Below are positions 33,051 to 45,606 of a DNA stretch of 64,000 nucleotides, piece by piece (within the stretch, counting starts at the first letter, position 1; the number at the start of each line of letters is the position of its first letter). The position numbers and the translations under genes are program-made. A model generated the notes under the pieces. That model was given only the letters and a program-made list of their open reading frames with translations, was not told the origin of the DNA and ran no database searches. Origin of the DNA: Carya illinoinensis (Eukaryota > Streptophyta > Magnoliopsida > Fagales > Juglandaceae); assembly GCF_018687715.1 (NCBI RefSeq), contig NC_056757.1, positions 5,183,501-5,247,500 on the forward strand, read 5' to 3'.

Positions 33051-34815
33051 TCAGGAGCTTCTCCTGCGGTTCACTTAGGTTCGGGCGAATTCTCATAAAT
33101 ATATTATTTAAAAAGTACATTAACTTCTCATATTTGACCAAGTACATTAACTTCTTTTTTTCTTGCTCAAGAATACTTCATTATATATATATCTATATAT
33201 TCTCAGCATTTTTTAATTGTTATTTTTAATATTGAGCCGACGATGAGCATTCAAACATTAGTTTTTTAAGTGACCATAACATATGCTAAATGCTTAGTCA
33301 AGATTTAAGATTCTTACAAAGCCAGCAAGTAAAAATTTTCTAATTTCTTTTTTAAAGTCTGAGATTGATGAACAACATCATTGTACAGTATAGATTAAGG
33401 GACTGTTTAGGAACATAATTGTTGTCAGATATTTTTAAGCTATTTAACTAATATTCATAAATTATTCACTATTATTTTTAAACTATAACTACTATTCACA
33501 GATATTATAAAATATTGTTATTATTCAAACGAGGCCCAAGAATTTGGAACTTCATTAATGAAATAACTAATAACTCATGATAGTGAATTGCGGTCGGATT
33601 AGGGTTTGACATGCTAACCTAATTATACAATGGGATGAATCTTTTGATAATATATGTTTTTAGATTTTTAAATGTATATATAATTTGAAAAAATATGTTT
33701 TAATTAACCTTTATGATCATCACGAAAGCCATCTTCATGATGTTATTGAATTGTAAAAAATGAGAAATTTTTCATTCACAAACGAATCTTATAATAAAAA
33801 TAAATTCACAAATTAATTTGATTTGATGTAATGTATGTCAGACTATAAAATTTATTTTTACTATAAAGTAAGTCTGGTGTACCATATCAAAGTACGTCAG
33901 CTTATAAATTTATTTTTATAAAATTTCTTTATAAATTTAGCACTTTTCGTACAAAAAAAGAATATATCTCATCTAACACTAATCATGTTGGTGTTTTACT
34001 TAGGTCTTTAAAAGCAAAAAAAAAAAAAAAAAAAAACTCTTATCCTATATATACTTTTTTTTAATTATTATTATTATTTGAAACAATATAATATAATCGT
34101 TAGTGTAGCCTTCAAAATGATTTCATTCGGCCCCATGAATGTCGAGTAAAGGACAAACTAATAACACTAAAATGGTGGTCCAAAAAGATGGACATGACAT
34201 ATAATAATGGCTAAATGCGAAATGTAGCTACATTAATTATTATTGGTTATAAATCCATTAAACCAAGTCAAGTCGGTCCAAGATGACCAGCTGCAGCTTA
34301 ATTTCCAAATATATAGATCATGTACGTACATGACTGCAATATCTATGATGTTAATAGATTTAATGTCATGTACGTGTTAGGTGACTATTCTAATGAATGA
34401 ATAGGTATAAAAGAAAATGTACGTGTTTCGAGTATTTATTAATACGAGTGGATCGATTTTCAACTGTTGTTAGTGGGTCTCGAAAGAGATTGATTGCTTA
34501 GAGGGACCCCTGCCTTACAATGATCAATGCCCGTGAGCACGCAGATGATCATGTATCATAATTTTAAGCCTGCTATTTCTATATGGTATATAATATGCGC
34601 TTTATAATTATTACAGATCATATATTAATAGATATAAGTCCATCTCTTTTGTCAGGAAAATTTAATAGCAAGACGATCATCATCTGGTTCGGAACTTTCA
34701 TATTTTTGGATTTAGAGTATTGAAAGAAATAAACATGTTTAAGTAATTTCTGTAGCATTAATTTATAGATGTTCCAACAACATTTTTGGACGATATTAGT
34801 ACTGCATATATCATG

Positions 34816-35668
34816 TAGGGTGAAAATTGACCCATTCGGTACAGTTTTTAGACAAAATTAAAATCAAAACTAACGTGTTTTCAGGGATAGATACTGATTG
34901 AAACTGCTCATGAAGGGAGATAAAGGGAGATAAAACCGATTACCATCGGTTCATCAATTTACATCCGTTCATTAGTGCGGTTTCAGTTTCCAAATCTCAC
35001 ATCATAGATTCACAAGATTTACAACAAAAATCACATTATCACAAAATTAAGCCATAATAAAAAACTTAAAAATTAATCGGTACCTCAAATGAATCGGAGA
35101 TGAAGCTTTAAATGACGCAAATGGATAAAATGATGCAAATTAGATAGAGTTTGTTTTTGGATAGATAGATCCATGTTTACTACAGAGGGAAAAACACTGG
35201 GGTTGCGCCATTTGAAGTTGAGGTGGAGGTGTGGAGGGTGGAGGTCGCAGACACACCGTGGAATAGTGTGGAGGTGGAGGGTTGGAGAGGGAACTCAAGA
35301 AGAAGAAGAGGGATGCAGTGCATGGGGGTGTTTAAACCCTAGGATGAAATGACACCGTTTGGCTTAGGCAGCACCATTTGGCTTAGGCCAAACTACGCCG
35401 TTTCATTTAGTTTTTTTAAACTACAGACCTTAAACGATACCAAAACGACATCGTTTTAGATAGGTATATTTAAAAAAATATTATACAAATGACGTCGGCT
35501 AGTTTAGCTATTTAGCCCAAGGTTGAACCTCTGCCAAATCGACCAACATTAGTTTTGAATAAATTGTACCATAGGCAAACTGGTTCCTGCCTGTTTTGAT
35601 CGGTTCTATGCGGTGGCAGTTGATTGGAGTCAGTGTTGGTAGGTTGGCTTGATCTTTGTACAACCCTA
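34816..35668 (+). mobile_element. hAT-like nonautonomous element, 853 bp
   Basis: The left end TAGGGTGAAAATTGACCC and the right end read in reverse, TAGGGTTGTACAAAGATC, are weak inverted repeats. A perfect 8-bp duplication ATATCATG lies at 34808-34815 and 35669-35676. Copy A has the single near-identical site ATATCCTG near 18540. No coding frame. Confidence 0.8.
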
Positions 35669-36040
35669 ATATCATGAATGGTGAATGTCTATTATGTTTC
35701 TATTACTTTCTCATTCTTAATCTTAAGCCATAGAATTCAATAGAGTTATAAGTCAAATCATTTGCACCGAATATGTTCATACAACAGCACATAAAATTGG
35801 TCACGTTGTTTGACTTCTAGCTAGGGGTATTAAATTGATCAGTACTCTCTCTACATGAATTTAGGTTAAAAGTCCATTTTTATTTTTTGTCCTAAAGTCA
35901 ATTTTCTTTGATGGTGGGCTAGAAGTCCTTGTGTTGTCGTATGATTGATTGCTCCCGATATATAGTTAGAATAATGCTAGTTGTCTGAGGATCTACTGAT
36001 AATGGGTCATGATACAATTTATTAATTTATATTTAATAAT

Positions 36041-36482
36041 TGTTATATGTCGTACACTTAAGCATGGAGGCAAGGAAGAGGTACATGGCTAAGTACAAAA
36101 GGCTCATCGAGAAGTAGAAAGGATGTCTGCCAAACGATAAGGAAACCTAACATCTAAGGGTTAGGTATGTGGGTTATGGGTTTAAAGGGGGCGTAGCAAC
36201 TTGGGTTGGTATGGTAAGGCGTGTGGCCATTACTAGTTAACATTATAAGTGCACTTGTATTCGGAAGCCCATTAAACTAAAGGCGGTTTAGTATTTCATT
36301 CATTTCCTTTGTTTTAGTATAAATTTCCCTGTATGTCCCTGAGAGAAATATCTAGAATTCTATTGTACTGTTCTATTGAATGTGGAGGTGCTCCCCTCGA
36401 AGAGAGCGTATTTTCATAGATCTAAATACAATCATGATTTCAGTTCACTATTTTCTATTACATTTACTAGTTGACTATAACA
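36041..36482 (+). repeat. 5' LTR of the chromovirus, with adjoining primer binding site
   Basis: Starts TGTTATATGTCGTACACTTA and ends GACTATAACA. The following TGGTACCTAGAGCC (36486-36499) resembles the tRNA-iMet primer site TGGTATCAGAGC. The first part matches 41012-41230. Confidence 0.75.
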
Positions 36483-36514
36483 AAGTGGTACCTAGAGCCT
36501 TCGATTCTACACCA

Positions 36515-37750
36515 ATGGCTGAAGGAACTCGTCTCAAGGATCTACAGGAGGGGTTCCAGGCATTCAAGAAGTCCACCAAAGTTCATATTCAACAGATTAT
36601 ATCTTAGTTCACCACCATTGAAGTTGAGATGTTGGCGATGAGAAGACAGATGGAAGCTATGATGCAGGAATTTTCAGCTGTTGCAGCAGACCTGCACAAC
36701 GTGAACAAGATTATTCCAGCAGGAGCAAATCACCATGAGGACAACAGCAGCACACACCAACTCACACCTTATACTAGTGAGATCTTTCTCAGAACTATTA
36801 GGTTGGATTTTCCAATTTTCATGGGAGACAATCCCTTGGTTGGCTTTATAAGGTCAATCAAATTTTTTTTTTTTTTTAATTCCATAACACACTACCACAA
36901 CACCGCTTAAGGCTAGTTTCATTTCATTTGGAGGGCCAGACCCTTGTATGGTTGCAAGATCTGGATAATTCAGGAGTTTTATCAAGTTGGAAAGAATTTG
37001 TGAAAGCCTTATTATTGAGATTTGGTCCTAGTAGTTATGATGATCCCGTGGAGCAACTGACTAGATTGAGGCAACTAGGCACAATGGAAGAATATAAATC
37101 CAACTTTGAGGCATTATCAAGCAGACTAAGGTGCTTACCTAATTCCTTTAAGTTGAGTTGCTTCCTTAGTGGCCTTAAGGATGAAATTCTCCTGATTGTG
37201 AGGATGTTTGATCCAACCAGTTTAATGGCAACTTATGGGCTTGCGAAAATACAAGAAGAAAAAGTTTTACTCCATAGGAAACCCAACCACAAATCCACAA
37301 ACAACACATATACTGACCCAGCCATCATCCAATATAAACCAACATACCAAACACCATAGCCATGTACCCAAACACAAATCCAAACACAAACCAAATCTTC
37401 GAACACAACCTATCCCAAGGCAATTGCTCCTGTCCAAAAAATTTCTCAAAACCAAATGAAAGAATGCAGGGAGAATGGTCTTTGTTATCGTTATGATTCC
37501 AAATAGAATCCAAGCCATAGATGTCAAGTCCCAAACTATACTTGATTGAGGAAATGGAAGAGGACCAACTTCTTATAGACCAAGATATTGGCCAAGTGTC
37601 AAATCCTAAAAAAGTGGTAGAAACTCTTTACACAGGTAAATCTCCAGAAATTTCATTGCATGCAATTTTGGGATCTCTCAATCCCAAAACAATGCGGATC
37701 CGAGGTAAAATTGGTACTCAAGCAATGACTATTTTTAATAAATTCGGGTA
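36515..37750 (+). pseudogene. Chromovirus gag and start of protease, broken
   Basis: ATG at 36515 (MAEGTRLKDLQEGFQAF) opens a frame stopped at 36605-36607. The capsid-like part (WLQDLDNSGVLSSWKEFVKA near 36946; FEALSSRLRCLP near 37108) continues in other frames. A damaged zinc knuckle lies near 37465-37530 and the remains of the protease active-site region near 37735-37775. Confidence 0.75.
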
Positions 37751-37824
37751 GTACGCATAATTTTATTGATCTTGCCATACTAGCCTGCATTCCCTTAGCT
37801 GTTAATGTAGAGGAAAGGGTAAAA

Positions 37825-39540
37825 GTGAATGTTGCTAATGGGGGTCAAATCAAAAGTGAAGGTAAGGCAGTGGGTGTTAATGTTCATATGCAAGGGCATC
37901 TTTTTACCATGGACATGTATGTCTTAGTATTGGCTAGGTGTGATATTGTCCTTGGAGTTCAGTGGTTGCAAGGCCTTGGATCCATCCTTTGGAATTTTCA
38001 GCAGCTCACTATGCAGTTTACTTATAAGACTGCAATAGTGCTTTTAAAATGGCTCAGAAGTACCAATTTCATTGAAGACGGGAAGCTACCTAAGTCTAAT
38101 AGTTTAGAATAGAAGGGGCTCTTATTACAATTAATAAAAGACACACCAGCTACAAAGAACCCACCCATACCTACACATATACAGTTACTCCTTACTCCTT
38201 AATCTTTTTCCTAATATTTTTACCACACCTACTAGTCTACCTTCAACAAGATCCTAAGACCATAGTATCACCCTCCAACCAAACACTAATCCTATCTCAG
38301 TCAGGCCATACCGATACCCATATTTTCAAAAAGATGAGATTGAGAAAATAGTTAAAGAGTTGCTGGAAAGAGGGGTCATTCGGCCTAGTCAAAGCCCTTA
38401 CTCCTCACCTATGCTGCTAGTGAGGAAAGCTGATGGATCATGGTGTTTGTGTGTGGACTATATGGCCTTGAACAGTGTTACTGTCAAGGATAAATTTCCT
38501 ATTCCGGTAGTGGAGGAGCTCATGGATAAGTTGCATGGCGCTCAAGTGTTCTCAAAATTGGACTTGAGATCGGGGTACCATCAGATCAGGGTGCAGACAG
38601 AAGATATCCCTAAGACGGCCTTTCGAATACATGAGGGCCACTACGAATTTTTGGTGATGCTATTTGGTTTAACCAATGCACCATCAACATTCCAAAGACT
38701 TATGAACCAAGTTTTCAAACCTTATCTCACAAAATTTATTTTAGTTTTCTTTAATTATATCTTTATTTACAGTAAAAACACTACTAACCATGTGGGGCGT
38801 CTTCAAGTGGCTTTTGACATTCTACGAGAAAATCAATTGTTTGTTAAGTTGAGCAAGTTCAGGTTTGGCTACATAGAGATCTCCTACTTGGGCCACTTAA
38901 TCTCAGGAAATGGGGTCAAAGCAAACCCAGACAAGATAAAGGCCATGATTGACTAGCCAGATCCGAAAAACTTGAAGGCCTTGAGGGGGTTGTTAGGCCT
39001 CACTGGTTACTACAGAAGATTTGCAGAAGGATATGGCTCTATCGCTGCTAAGTTGACCAGTTTACTGAAGAAGTACAGCTTTCAGTGGGATGAGGAGGCC
39101 CAAGCATCCTTTGAGGATTTAAAAAGAGCCATGACAGAACCACTGGTACTGGATCTACTTGATTCTAGTCTAACTTTGTGATTGAATGTGACACCTCAGG
39201 AGTAGCCATTCGGGCAGTTTTAATGCAATGGGGTAGACCCCTGGCCTTTTTTAGTCAAGCATTAATTGGTAGGGCAGTGGGACTCTCTACCTATGAGAAG
39301 GAACTACTAGCACTGGTTTCCTCAATGCAGAAATGGAGACATTACCTCATGGGGCAACCTTTGTAGTCAAAACAGACCAAAGTTTGAAATTCATTTTAGA
39401 CCAAAGAGCGGGAACAATCATGCAATAGAAGTGGATCTCTAAACTAATGGAGTATGATTTTATAGTTGAGTACAAGAAGGGAAAAGAGAACCTGGTGGCT
39501 GATGCTCTTTCTCGACAAGGGGTGAACAGAACATTCATGC
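37825..39540 (+). pseudogene. Chromovirus protease tail, reverse transcriptase and RNase H, broken
   Basis: Reverse transcriptase blocks: LLERGVIRPSQSPYSSP near 38358, KFPIPVVEELMDKLHGAQVF, KLDLRSGYHQIRV and FGLTNAPSTFQRLMN. The catalytic box that normally reads YxDD lies within FFNYIFIYSKN and has lost both aspartates. A TAG at 38954-38956 separates it from the RNase H part (GLTGYYRRFAEGYG near 38998). Confidence 0.8.
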
Positions 39541-39699
39541 GTCTATGCTATCTCTACCCACATGGGATTGGATGAATGAGATTAAATCCCATTATTTTTC
39601 TAATCAACAAGTCCAAACTCTATTAAAGAAACACCAAGAGGGCTTATTACCATCATCATACTCAGTGAGGGATGGCTCATTATTTTAAAAAAATAGAGT

Positions 39700-40992
39700 T
39701 TATATTCCTTCCCATAAGCCCCTTTTCCATAAGCTTTTGGAGCTAGTGCATAGCAGCCCCAAGGGAGGACACACGGGATTTGACAAGACCATGCATAGAC
39801 TGAGGAGAGATTTTTACTGGCAATGGCAGAAATTTGATGTCAAGGAGTTCTTAAGGAATTGTGAGATATGTCAAACTGTAAAGGTGGACAACACTTTACC
39901 TAGTGGCCTTCTTTAGCCTTTACCCTTACCTTCCATACCATGGTCTAATATTACCATGAATTTCGTTGATGGGCTACCAACCTCAAGAAGGTTTAATGCT
40001 CCATGGGTTGTTGTAGACAGGTTTACTAAATATGCTCATTTCATTCCCTTATCACATCCATACACTACTAAAATTGTTGCCCAACTTTTTGTAAAACACA
40101 TCTTCAAACTTCATGGCCTACCCCATACCATTATCTCAGACAGAGACTCGACCTTTACCAATAAATTTTGGAAAGAACTCTTCCTACTACAAGGGGTGCA
40201 ATTGGCCTTTCGCACTGCTTACCATCCTCAAACAGATGGACAAACAGAGGCCGTGAATAAATGGGTAGAGAATTACCTACGAAGCTATGTAGGGGACAGG
40301 CCAAAAGAATGGTCATAGTGGGTGGCCCTAGCAGAATGGTGTTATAATTCTAGCGTGCATACTTCAACAAAGATCACATCTTTTGAGGCTCTGTATGCGT
40401 ATAAACCCCATAGGTGGGTGAGCTACACTAAGGGAACAATCAAAGTACAGGAAGTGGAAGGTAACTTACTACACCATGACCAACTTTGGCTGTTGCTTAA
40501 ACAAAATTTGGTTAGGGCTCCGGATCGGATGAAGAAATACATAGACAAGGGAAGAAAAGAGCAAGTTTTTAAAGAAGGAGATTAGGCTTACCTGAAATTA
40601 CAGCCCTACTGACAGTCCTCTGTGTGCCATTGTCAAAATCTCAAGCTATCACCCCATTTTTATAGGCCCTTTTAGTTTATTCAAAGGGTGGGGGAAGTTG
40701 CCTACCGCATCCAATTGCTAGATTCGGCCCAGATACTCAATGTCTTCCACGTATTGCAGTTGAAACCAAAGCTTGTTCATAATCACACAACACTTCCAAG
40801 TTTACCACCCGTGGATAAAAAATGAATCTTTAAGCCAGAACCAGAAGAGGTGCTTACCAGAAGGATGAGGAAGGTGAAGAATCGGCCCTTGGTCGAGCTC
40901 TTGGTGCTTTGGCAGGGACAACCTCCAGAGGATGCTTCTTGGGAACCTTACCCCTCTCTGTGTGCGGAATACCCCACCTTGTAGGCAAGGTA
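39700..40992 (+). pseudogene. Chromovirus integrase and chromodomain, broken
   Basis: The integrase zinc-binding part lies near 39755-39880 (remnant CEICQT). The core has FVDGLP, VVVDRFTKYAHF, ISDRDSTFTNKFW and AYHPQTDGQTEAVN. It is stopped at 40316-40318. The end (about 40845-40985) has a chromodomain-like pattern with LVLWQGQPPEDASWEPY. Confidence 0.8.
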
Positions 40993-41011
40993 TTCTAAAG
41001 AGGAGGGCAGT

Positions 41012-41230
41012 TGTTATACGCCGTACACTCAAGCATAGAGGCAAGGAAGAGGTACACAGCTAACTACAGAAGGCTCATTGAGAAGTAGAAAGGATGTCGG
41101 TAGAACGAGAAGGAAACCTAACATCTAAGTGTTGGGTATGCGGGTTATGGGCTTAAAGGGGGAGTAGTAGCTTGGGCTGGTATCGTAGTGCCTGTGGACC
41201 ATTACTAGTAAACATAATAAGTGCACTTAT
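41012..41230 (+). repeat. Truncated 3' LTR of the chromovirus
   Basis: Begins TGTTATACGCCGTACACTCA after the purine-rich AAAGAGGAGGGCAGT. It matches the first half of the 5' LTR and stops at GTGCACTT. Confidence 0.75.
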
Positions 41231-41666
41231 AATAATTATATAAGATGAGATAATATAAGATAGCTTGGGTTTGGATATCCAAACTAGCCCTAAATTGCAT
41301 CTTGGTTTTACCCTTCAGTTTGATCATCTATTTTTTTATTTTTTTAATGGACAATAAAGTAGTTATTATTAAATTTGTGTATTTTTTTTAAAAAATATTT
41401 GAAAGGAAAAAAAATATAATTATATAGTATATTAGAGGGTACACCCAACTACAAAGACAGATTAGCATTATCCTTTATTTTGAAGAGTTTCATTTTAAAC
41501 GACTGCATTGATCCGGATTTGATTGCTCTCTTGAGGCTATCGTCAATTTTTTTTTTCTTTTTTTCTTTTTCTTGTTTATCATTTGGCTTCTTTCAATTGG
41601 TTTCATAGCATAATATAAAACAATGTTAACAGAGTAAGGAGAGGCTAGTGGCTGGATGCGGTGAAG

Positions 41667-41842
41667 AGTAATTCTATATATAATTATAAAGTGCGTAAAT
41701 GTCAAGTAATTATTTTGAAAAAAAGTAAAATTTATTATTAAAAAATTAATTTTATTTTTATATGGGTCCCATATTTTATTCATTTTTTTCAAAACGATTA
41801 CGCGGCAGTCACACAATTTACGCTTGTAAATATCTTTCCTTT
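41667..41842. mobile_element. Probable small MITE
   Basis: An AT-rich block bounded by AGAGTAATTCTATATATAAT and ATTTACGCTTGTAAATATC. It shares its start with the families at 13548 and 42590. Ends are approximate. Confidence 0.35.
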
Positions 41843-41957
41843 GTGGTAAATAAGGGACTTTTATACCGTTTAATAAATTTCGACACATAAGTATTCTAAG
41901 AGGGGAATAATGAAACCACATGCTAGGCAATCAAATCTCATACAAACACCCTTGGTT

Positions 41958-41958
<1 letters not shown>

Positions 41959-41991
<33 letters not shown>
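41959..41991. repeat. (CT)n microsatellite
   Basis: About 16 uninterrupted CT dinucleotides. Confidence 0.9.
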
Positions 41992-41993
<2 letters not shown>

Positions 41994-42358
41994 CCAGTCG
42001 ATCATGGTATATCTCTTATAAATCAGGTGTAAAATGTCAATCCAAATAAGAATGAGTTCTAGTGCTGAGTTAACGAATGAGTCTGAAAAAGACAATTAAT
42101 TTGCATAGCTTGTCAAGATGTTGTTAAGAAAAATATAAACACAAACCATTTGGAGAATATATGCTCGAAAGATTTGGAATGTTAGATATATATTCTATCT
42201 TTCCAGTAATACAATTTGTTTCGCATAAGATCTCCCTGCATGCTTCCAACCAGGGACGGAGATGGACTAGAGATAGAGAGACACTGAGGGTTTCGGGTAC
42301 AATGGGCCTATAACAAATGTGTAGGAAAGTGAGAGTCTCGAGGTAGGGCTGCAATGGC

Positions 42359-42360
<2 letters not shown>

Positions 42361-42446
<86 letters not shown>
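42361..42446. repeat. (GA)n microsatellite, about 43 units
   Basis: Uninterrupted GA dinucleotides over about 86 bp, the longest simple repeat in the window. The opposite-phase CT tract at 41959-41991 lies 370 bp away, so the two could pair in a single strand. Confidence 0.95.
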
Positions 42447-42450
<4 letters not shown>

Positions 42451-42589
42451 CTTGCCTGGTGTGCGGTTCCATTATTCTACTCTTAGAATGCTTATGTGTT
42501 GAAATTTTATTAGAGAGGGTAAAAACCCCTTATTCACCGCGTCTGGTTTGAAATTAATCTTAAAAGAGTAATATTATATATCACATTTT

Positions 42590-42806
42590 TATTATTGAGT
42601 AATACTACATACAGTCGTGGAGTGTGCAAACGCCGCGTAATCGTTTCCTACGCATTTGTTATAGGCTGCGTAATACTACATACAGTCGTGGAGTGTGCAA
42701 ACGATTAAAATATTAATTTTTTTCATATAAATCCCATATTAATTCACTTTTTTTTAAAATACTGCACGACGCCTGCATAACCACGACTGCAAATATCATT
42801 TCTCTT
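42590..42806. mobile_element. Small MITE with an internal direct duplication
   Basis: Starts with GAGTAATACTACATACAGTC and ends AATATCATTTCTCTTT. The block TAATACTACATACAGTCGTG plus GAGTGTGCAAACG is present twice, about 72 bp apart. The ends match the family at 13548-13694. Confidence 0.45.
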
Positions 42807-42823
42807 TATTATTTATGTGCACT

Positions 42824-43732
42824 TAGGGCTGTAATTGAGCCGAGCCGAGCCGAATTTTGGCTTGTCGAGCTCAGCTCGACTCAAAATACTCGAGTTCGAG
42901 TTCGAGCTCGAGCTCGAACTCAAGATTTTTTTTAATTCTTTGTTCGAACTCAACTCGATAAGCTAAAATCTCAATTCAAGCTCGAGTTCGAACTCGTCCC
43001 ACAGATAAGTTCGAGTTGAGCCGAGCTCGAGTTCGAGCAACTCGAGCTCGAGTTTAAATTGTTTTTTAATAAGATTTAATAATTAATACATTAAATAAAT
43101 AAATAAAAAAGAATTAATATTAAATTTATGCAACTAACAAGTAGAACCTCTATTAAATTATAAAATTTTAAAAAATTTATAAATAATTAATATCTAACTA
43201 GTTGATATTTATCCAAAATAACAATATATTATATGCCTATATATATTATTAATACATACACTTAATATAATAGAATATATCTATTTCATATATGGTTCTC
43301 ACATACTAGTATATGAAATTATTAAATTTTATCAACTAATTATTATATAAATTATAAAATATACCTATGAAGTATATTTACTATATAGACATAAGTAATT
43401 AGAATACATATTATATATTTAATTGTAAAAGTGGTATGCTTATATTATTAGCTAATACATATATACATGCATAGGTGTATGTATATATTTATCAATATAT
43501 TAATGAGTTTTAATTGAGTCGAGCTAACGAGTCGACTCGAGTATAAACGAGCGAGCCTAAACGAGTCTTAGTAAAGTTGAGTCGAGTTTTGTCGAATATG
43601 TGTCATTTACAAATCGAGCGAATATCTGCTTTAACGAATAGGTTTTTTTTTTTCACAAGTCGAGTTCGATTCGATTTTAACCAAGGGGATACCGAGTGAA
43701 CTATCGAACAGAATGGTTCATTTACAGCCCTA
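42824..43732. mobile_element. hAT-like nonautonomous element, 909 bp
   Basis: Left end TAGGGCTGTAATTGAGCC; the right end read in reverse is TAGGGCTGTAAATGAACC. A perfect 8-bp duplication TGTGCACT lies at 42816-42823 and 43733-43740. The left part is dense in GAGCTCGAG- and GAGTTCGAG-type words and the core is AT-rich. No coding frame. Confidence 0.88.
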
Positions 43733-43744
43733 TGTGCACTATTA

Positions 43745-44095
43745 TTATTTTTGGTTTATTTTTTTAACATCCAAACATAATTTAAATACAAATATTTTTC
43801 AATTTCAACTTTTCAACGTTTTTATATAATTATTACCTAATCGTTATAAATTTTCTAAAATTCTAAATAAAACATAAAAAATAATTTAAAATTCTCAAAT
43901 CTAAACATAAAAATAATATTAAGAAATAGTATTTTAACTTTATAATATTTTTAATAAAAAAATTTTCTCTTATTTTCTAAAATTTCATAAAATATTTTAA
44001 TTTAAACTATTTATAAATTATCTCACTATTATTTACATAATTTTTACTTTATTTTATATAATATGTAATCAAACAAGATCTTGCTTAAAAGAAAA
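43745..44095. mobile_element. MITE-like AT-rich block
   Basis: Bounded by AACATCCAAACATAATTTAA and ATATGTAATCAAACAAGATC. The interior words (CTCTTATTTTCTAAAATTTC) match the small-element family also seen near 1140-1390 and 19630-19975. No clear target duplication. Confidence 0.3.
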
Positions 44096-44106
44096 AAGCT
44101 TCAAAC

Positions 44107-44654
44107 CAAAGTTTTGAAATCCGTTCCAGAGACCATTCCGGTTGAGGCACTGGAACGGAATATTTCGGTACCGGTACGTTTCGGTGTACCGTTTTGGGAT
44201 TAATTATATATTATATATAAATATTTATATGTATATATAAACTAACAATTAATAAAATAAATACATATATGTAAGTGTGTGATATGTATATGTGTATATA
44301 TATAGAAAAATTAAAGATTTATAAAATGAATATATATTGAAAAAATTCACAAACTTGAGTTAAGGCACAAAAATAAAGGAAAAAAATTAAAGAATAGACA
44401 GATTATTAAAAGTAACAATACTTCTAATGCACGGAAAGAGGTATTTGAATTCTTAAAGTACAATTTTATTCATTATTTTTTAACTTATTTACAAGATTGT
44501 TTTTTTTTTTTTTGGGACCGGAATTACTATTCCGGCTGGAATACCGGAATTCCGGCCGGAATTTGACCCGAAACGGAACAGATACCTATCCCATTCCAGT
44601 TACTGTTCCGGCACGAAAAATTCCGGCCGGAACGGAACGAATTTTAAAACTTTA
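44107..44654 (-). mobile_element. hAT-type MITE, second copy, inverted relative to 23120-23724
   Basis: 548 bp, starting CAAAGTTTTGAAATCCG and flanked by a perfect 8-bp duplication CTTCAAAC (44099-44106, 44655-44662). It aligns with the reverse complement of 23120-23724, including the GGTTGAGGCACTGGAACGG region and the core with TACATATATGTAAGTGTG. Confidence 0.88.
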
Positions 44655-44834
44655 CTTCAAACAGGTCAGCGTGTACTTCTTCCTTTTACACCATCTAGTA
44701 AAATGCTGACGCGTAGTAGTCTTACGAGAATTACCATGGATGCCAGTCTAGCCTTCTTAAAAACTGCATTTGCAAGACAGTAGGCCCACATGACAACTGC
44801 AGTGACATCCTATCTGAGAGCTCACTTCGTGAGA

Positions 44835-45017
44835 TTTTACGCAAAGGAAAAAACTACTTTGCCCTCAATATTAACCATTACTTTTGACCGCTTTGTAAAT
44901 TTTTTTTTTTATTTTACTTAATAATTAAATAAATAGTTTTAAGTGTATTGATATACTTTTTTTAATTTTTTAATATTTAAATATATTTAAAAAAACTGAA
45001 AACTAAGTAGCGGTAAG
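44835..45017. mobile_element. Small insertion private to copy B
   Basis: Interrupts sequence that is continuous in copy A near 20740-20755. It is bounded by GCAAAG and GCAAAAG, a possible imperfect duplication. It starts GGAAAAAACTACTTTGCCC and ends AAACTAAGTAGCGGTAA. Confidence 0.4.
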
Positions 45018-45606
45018 CAAAAGACACGACTAAGGTACTTAGGCCCAAATAAAGATAGTTCCATCCTGACCTGCTGCCTGAAAGTAATCTAGAAGTCCAT
45101 GCGTTATCGTATGATCGATCGCTCCCAATATATACAGTTGAATAATATTGCTAGTTGTCCGAGGATTACTGATAATAATCGGTCCTGATATAATTTATTT
45201 ATTTATTTACTTAATAGTTTAGAAATTATTTTTTTAATAATATTATAAATTATTCTTAAAAATATTTAAAGATTTAAAAAAATGAACGGAAAAAAAAAAA
45301 AAAAGAATTTATCGGAGTAGGGTGTAGCATGATTCTTCTTATGCAATCAAATGGGAGATCAATAGTTGGATAATTATTTCGTTATTCATATTAAGAACGA
45401 AAGTACTCGAGATTAAAAAATTGAACAATCATGTAGTATGATTTTAATACATGCAAATTTTATACAGATCGTTCGAAACAAAGTGAAATCTATCGTGAAA
45501 CAATGAAATTTTATATAAAGTTTCCACCTTTTTGTCTAAGGACATGATGCGCCCCCTAAATTTATAAATCTTTTTACAATTTCATTACAAAAACTTATCT
45601 ACAATA

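Larger units (their letters stand above)
36041..41230 (+). mobile_element. Ty3/gypsy chromovirus, degraded, 3' LTR truncated
   Basis: The 5' LTR is 36041-36482. The order gag, protease, reverse transcriptase, RNase H, integrase, chromodomain identifies a chromovirus. Only the first 219 bp of the 3' LTR remain (41012-41230). ATAAT precedes the element and follows the truncation, but this AT-rich match may be chance. Every domain carries stops or lost catalytic residues. Confidence 0.85.

Noticed and set aside
36036..41235. ATAAT as target duplication of the chromovirus
   Set aside because: The 3' LTR is truncated, so the right-hand ATAAT cannot be the original flank unless by coincidence.
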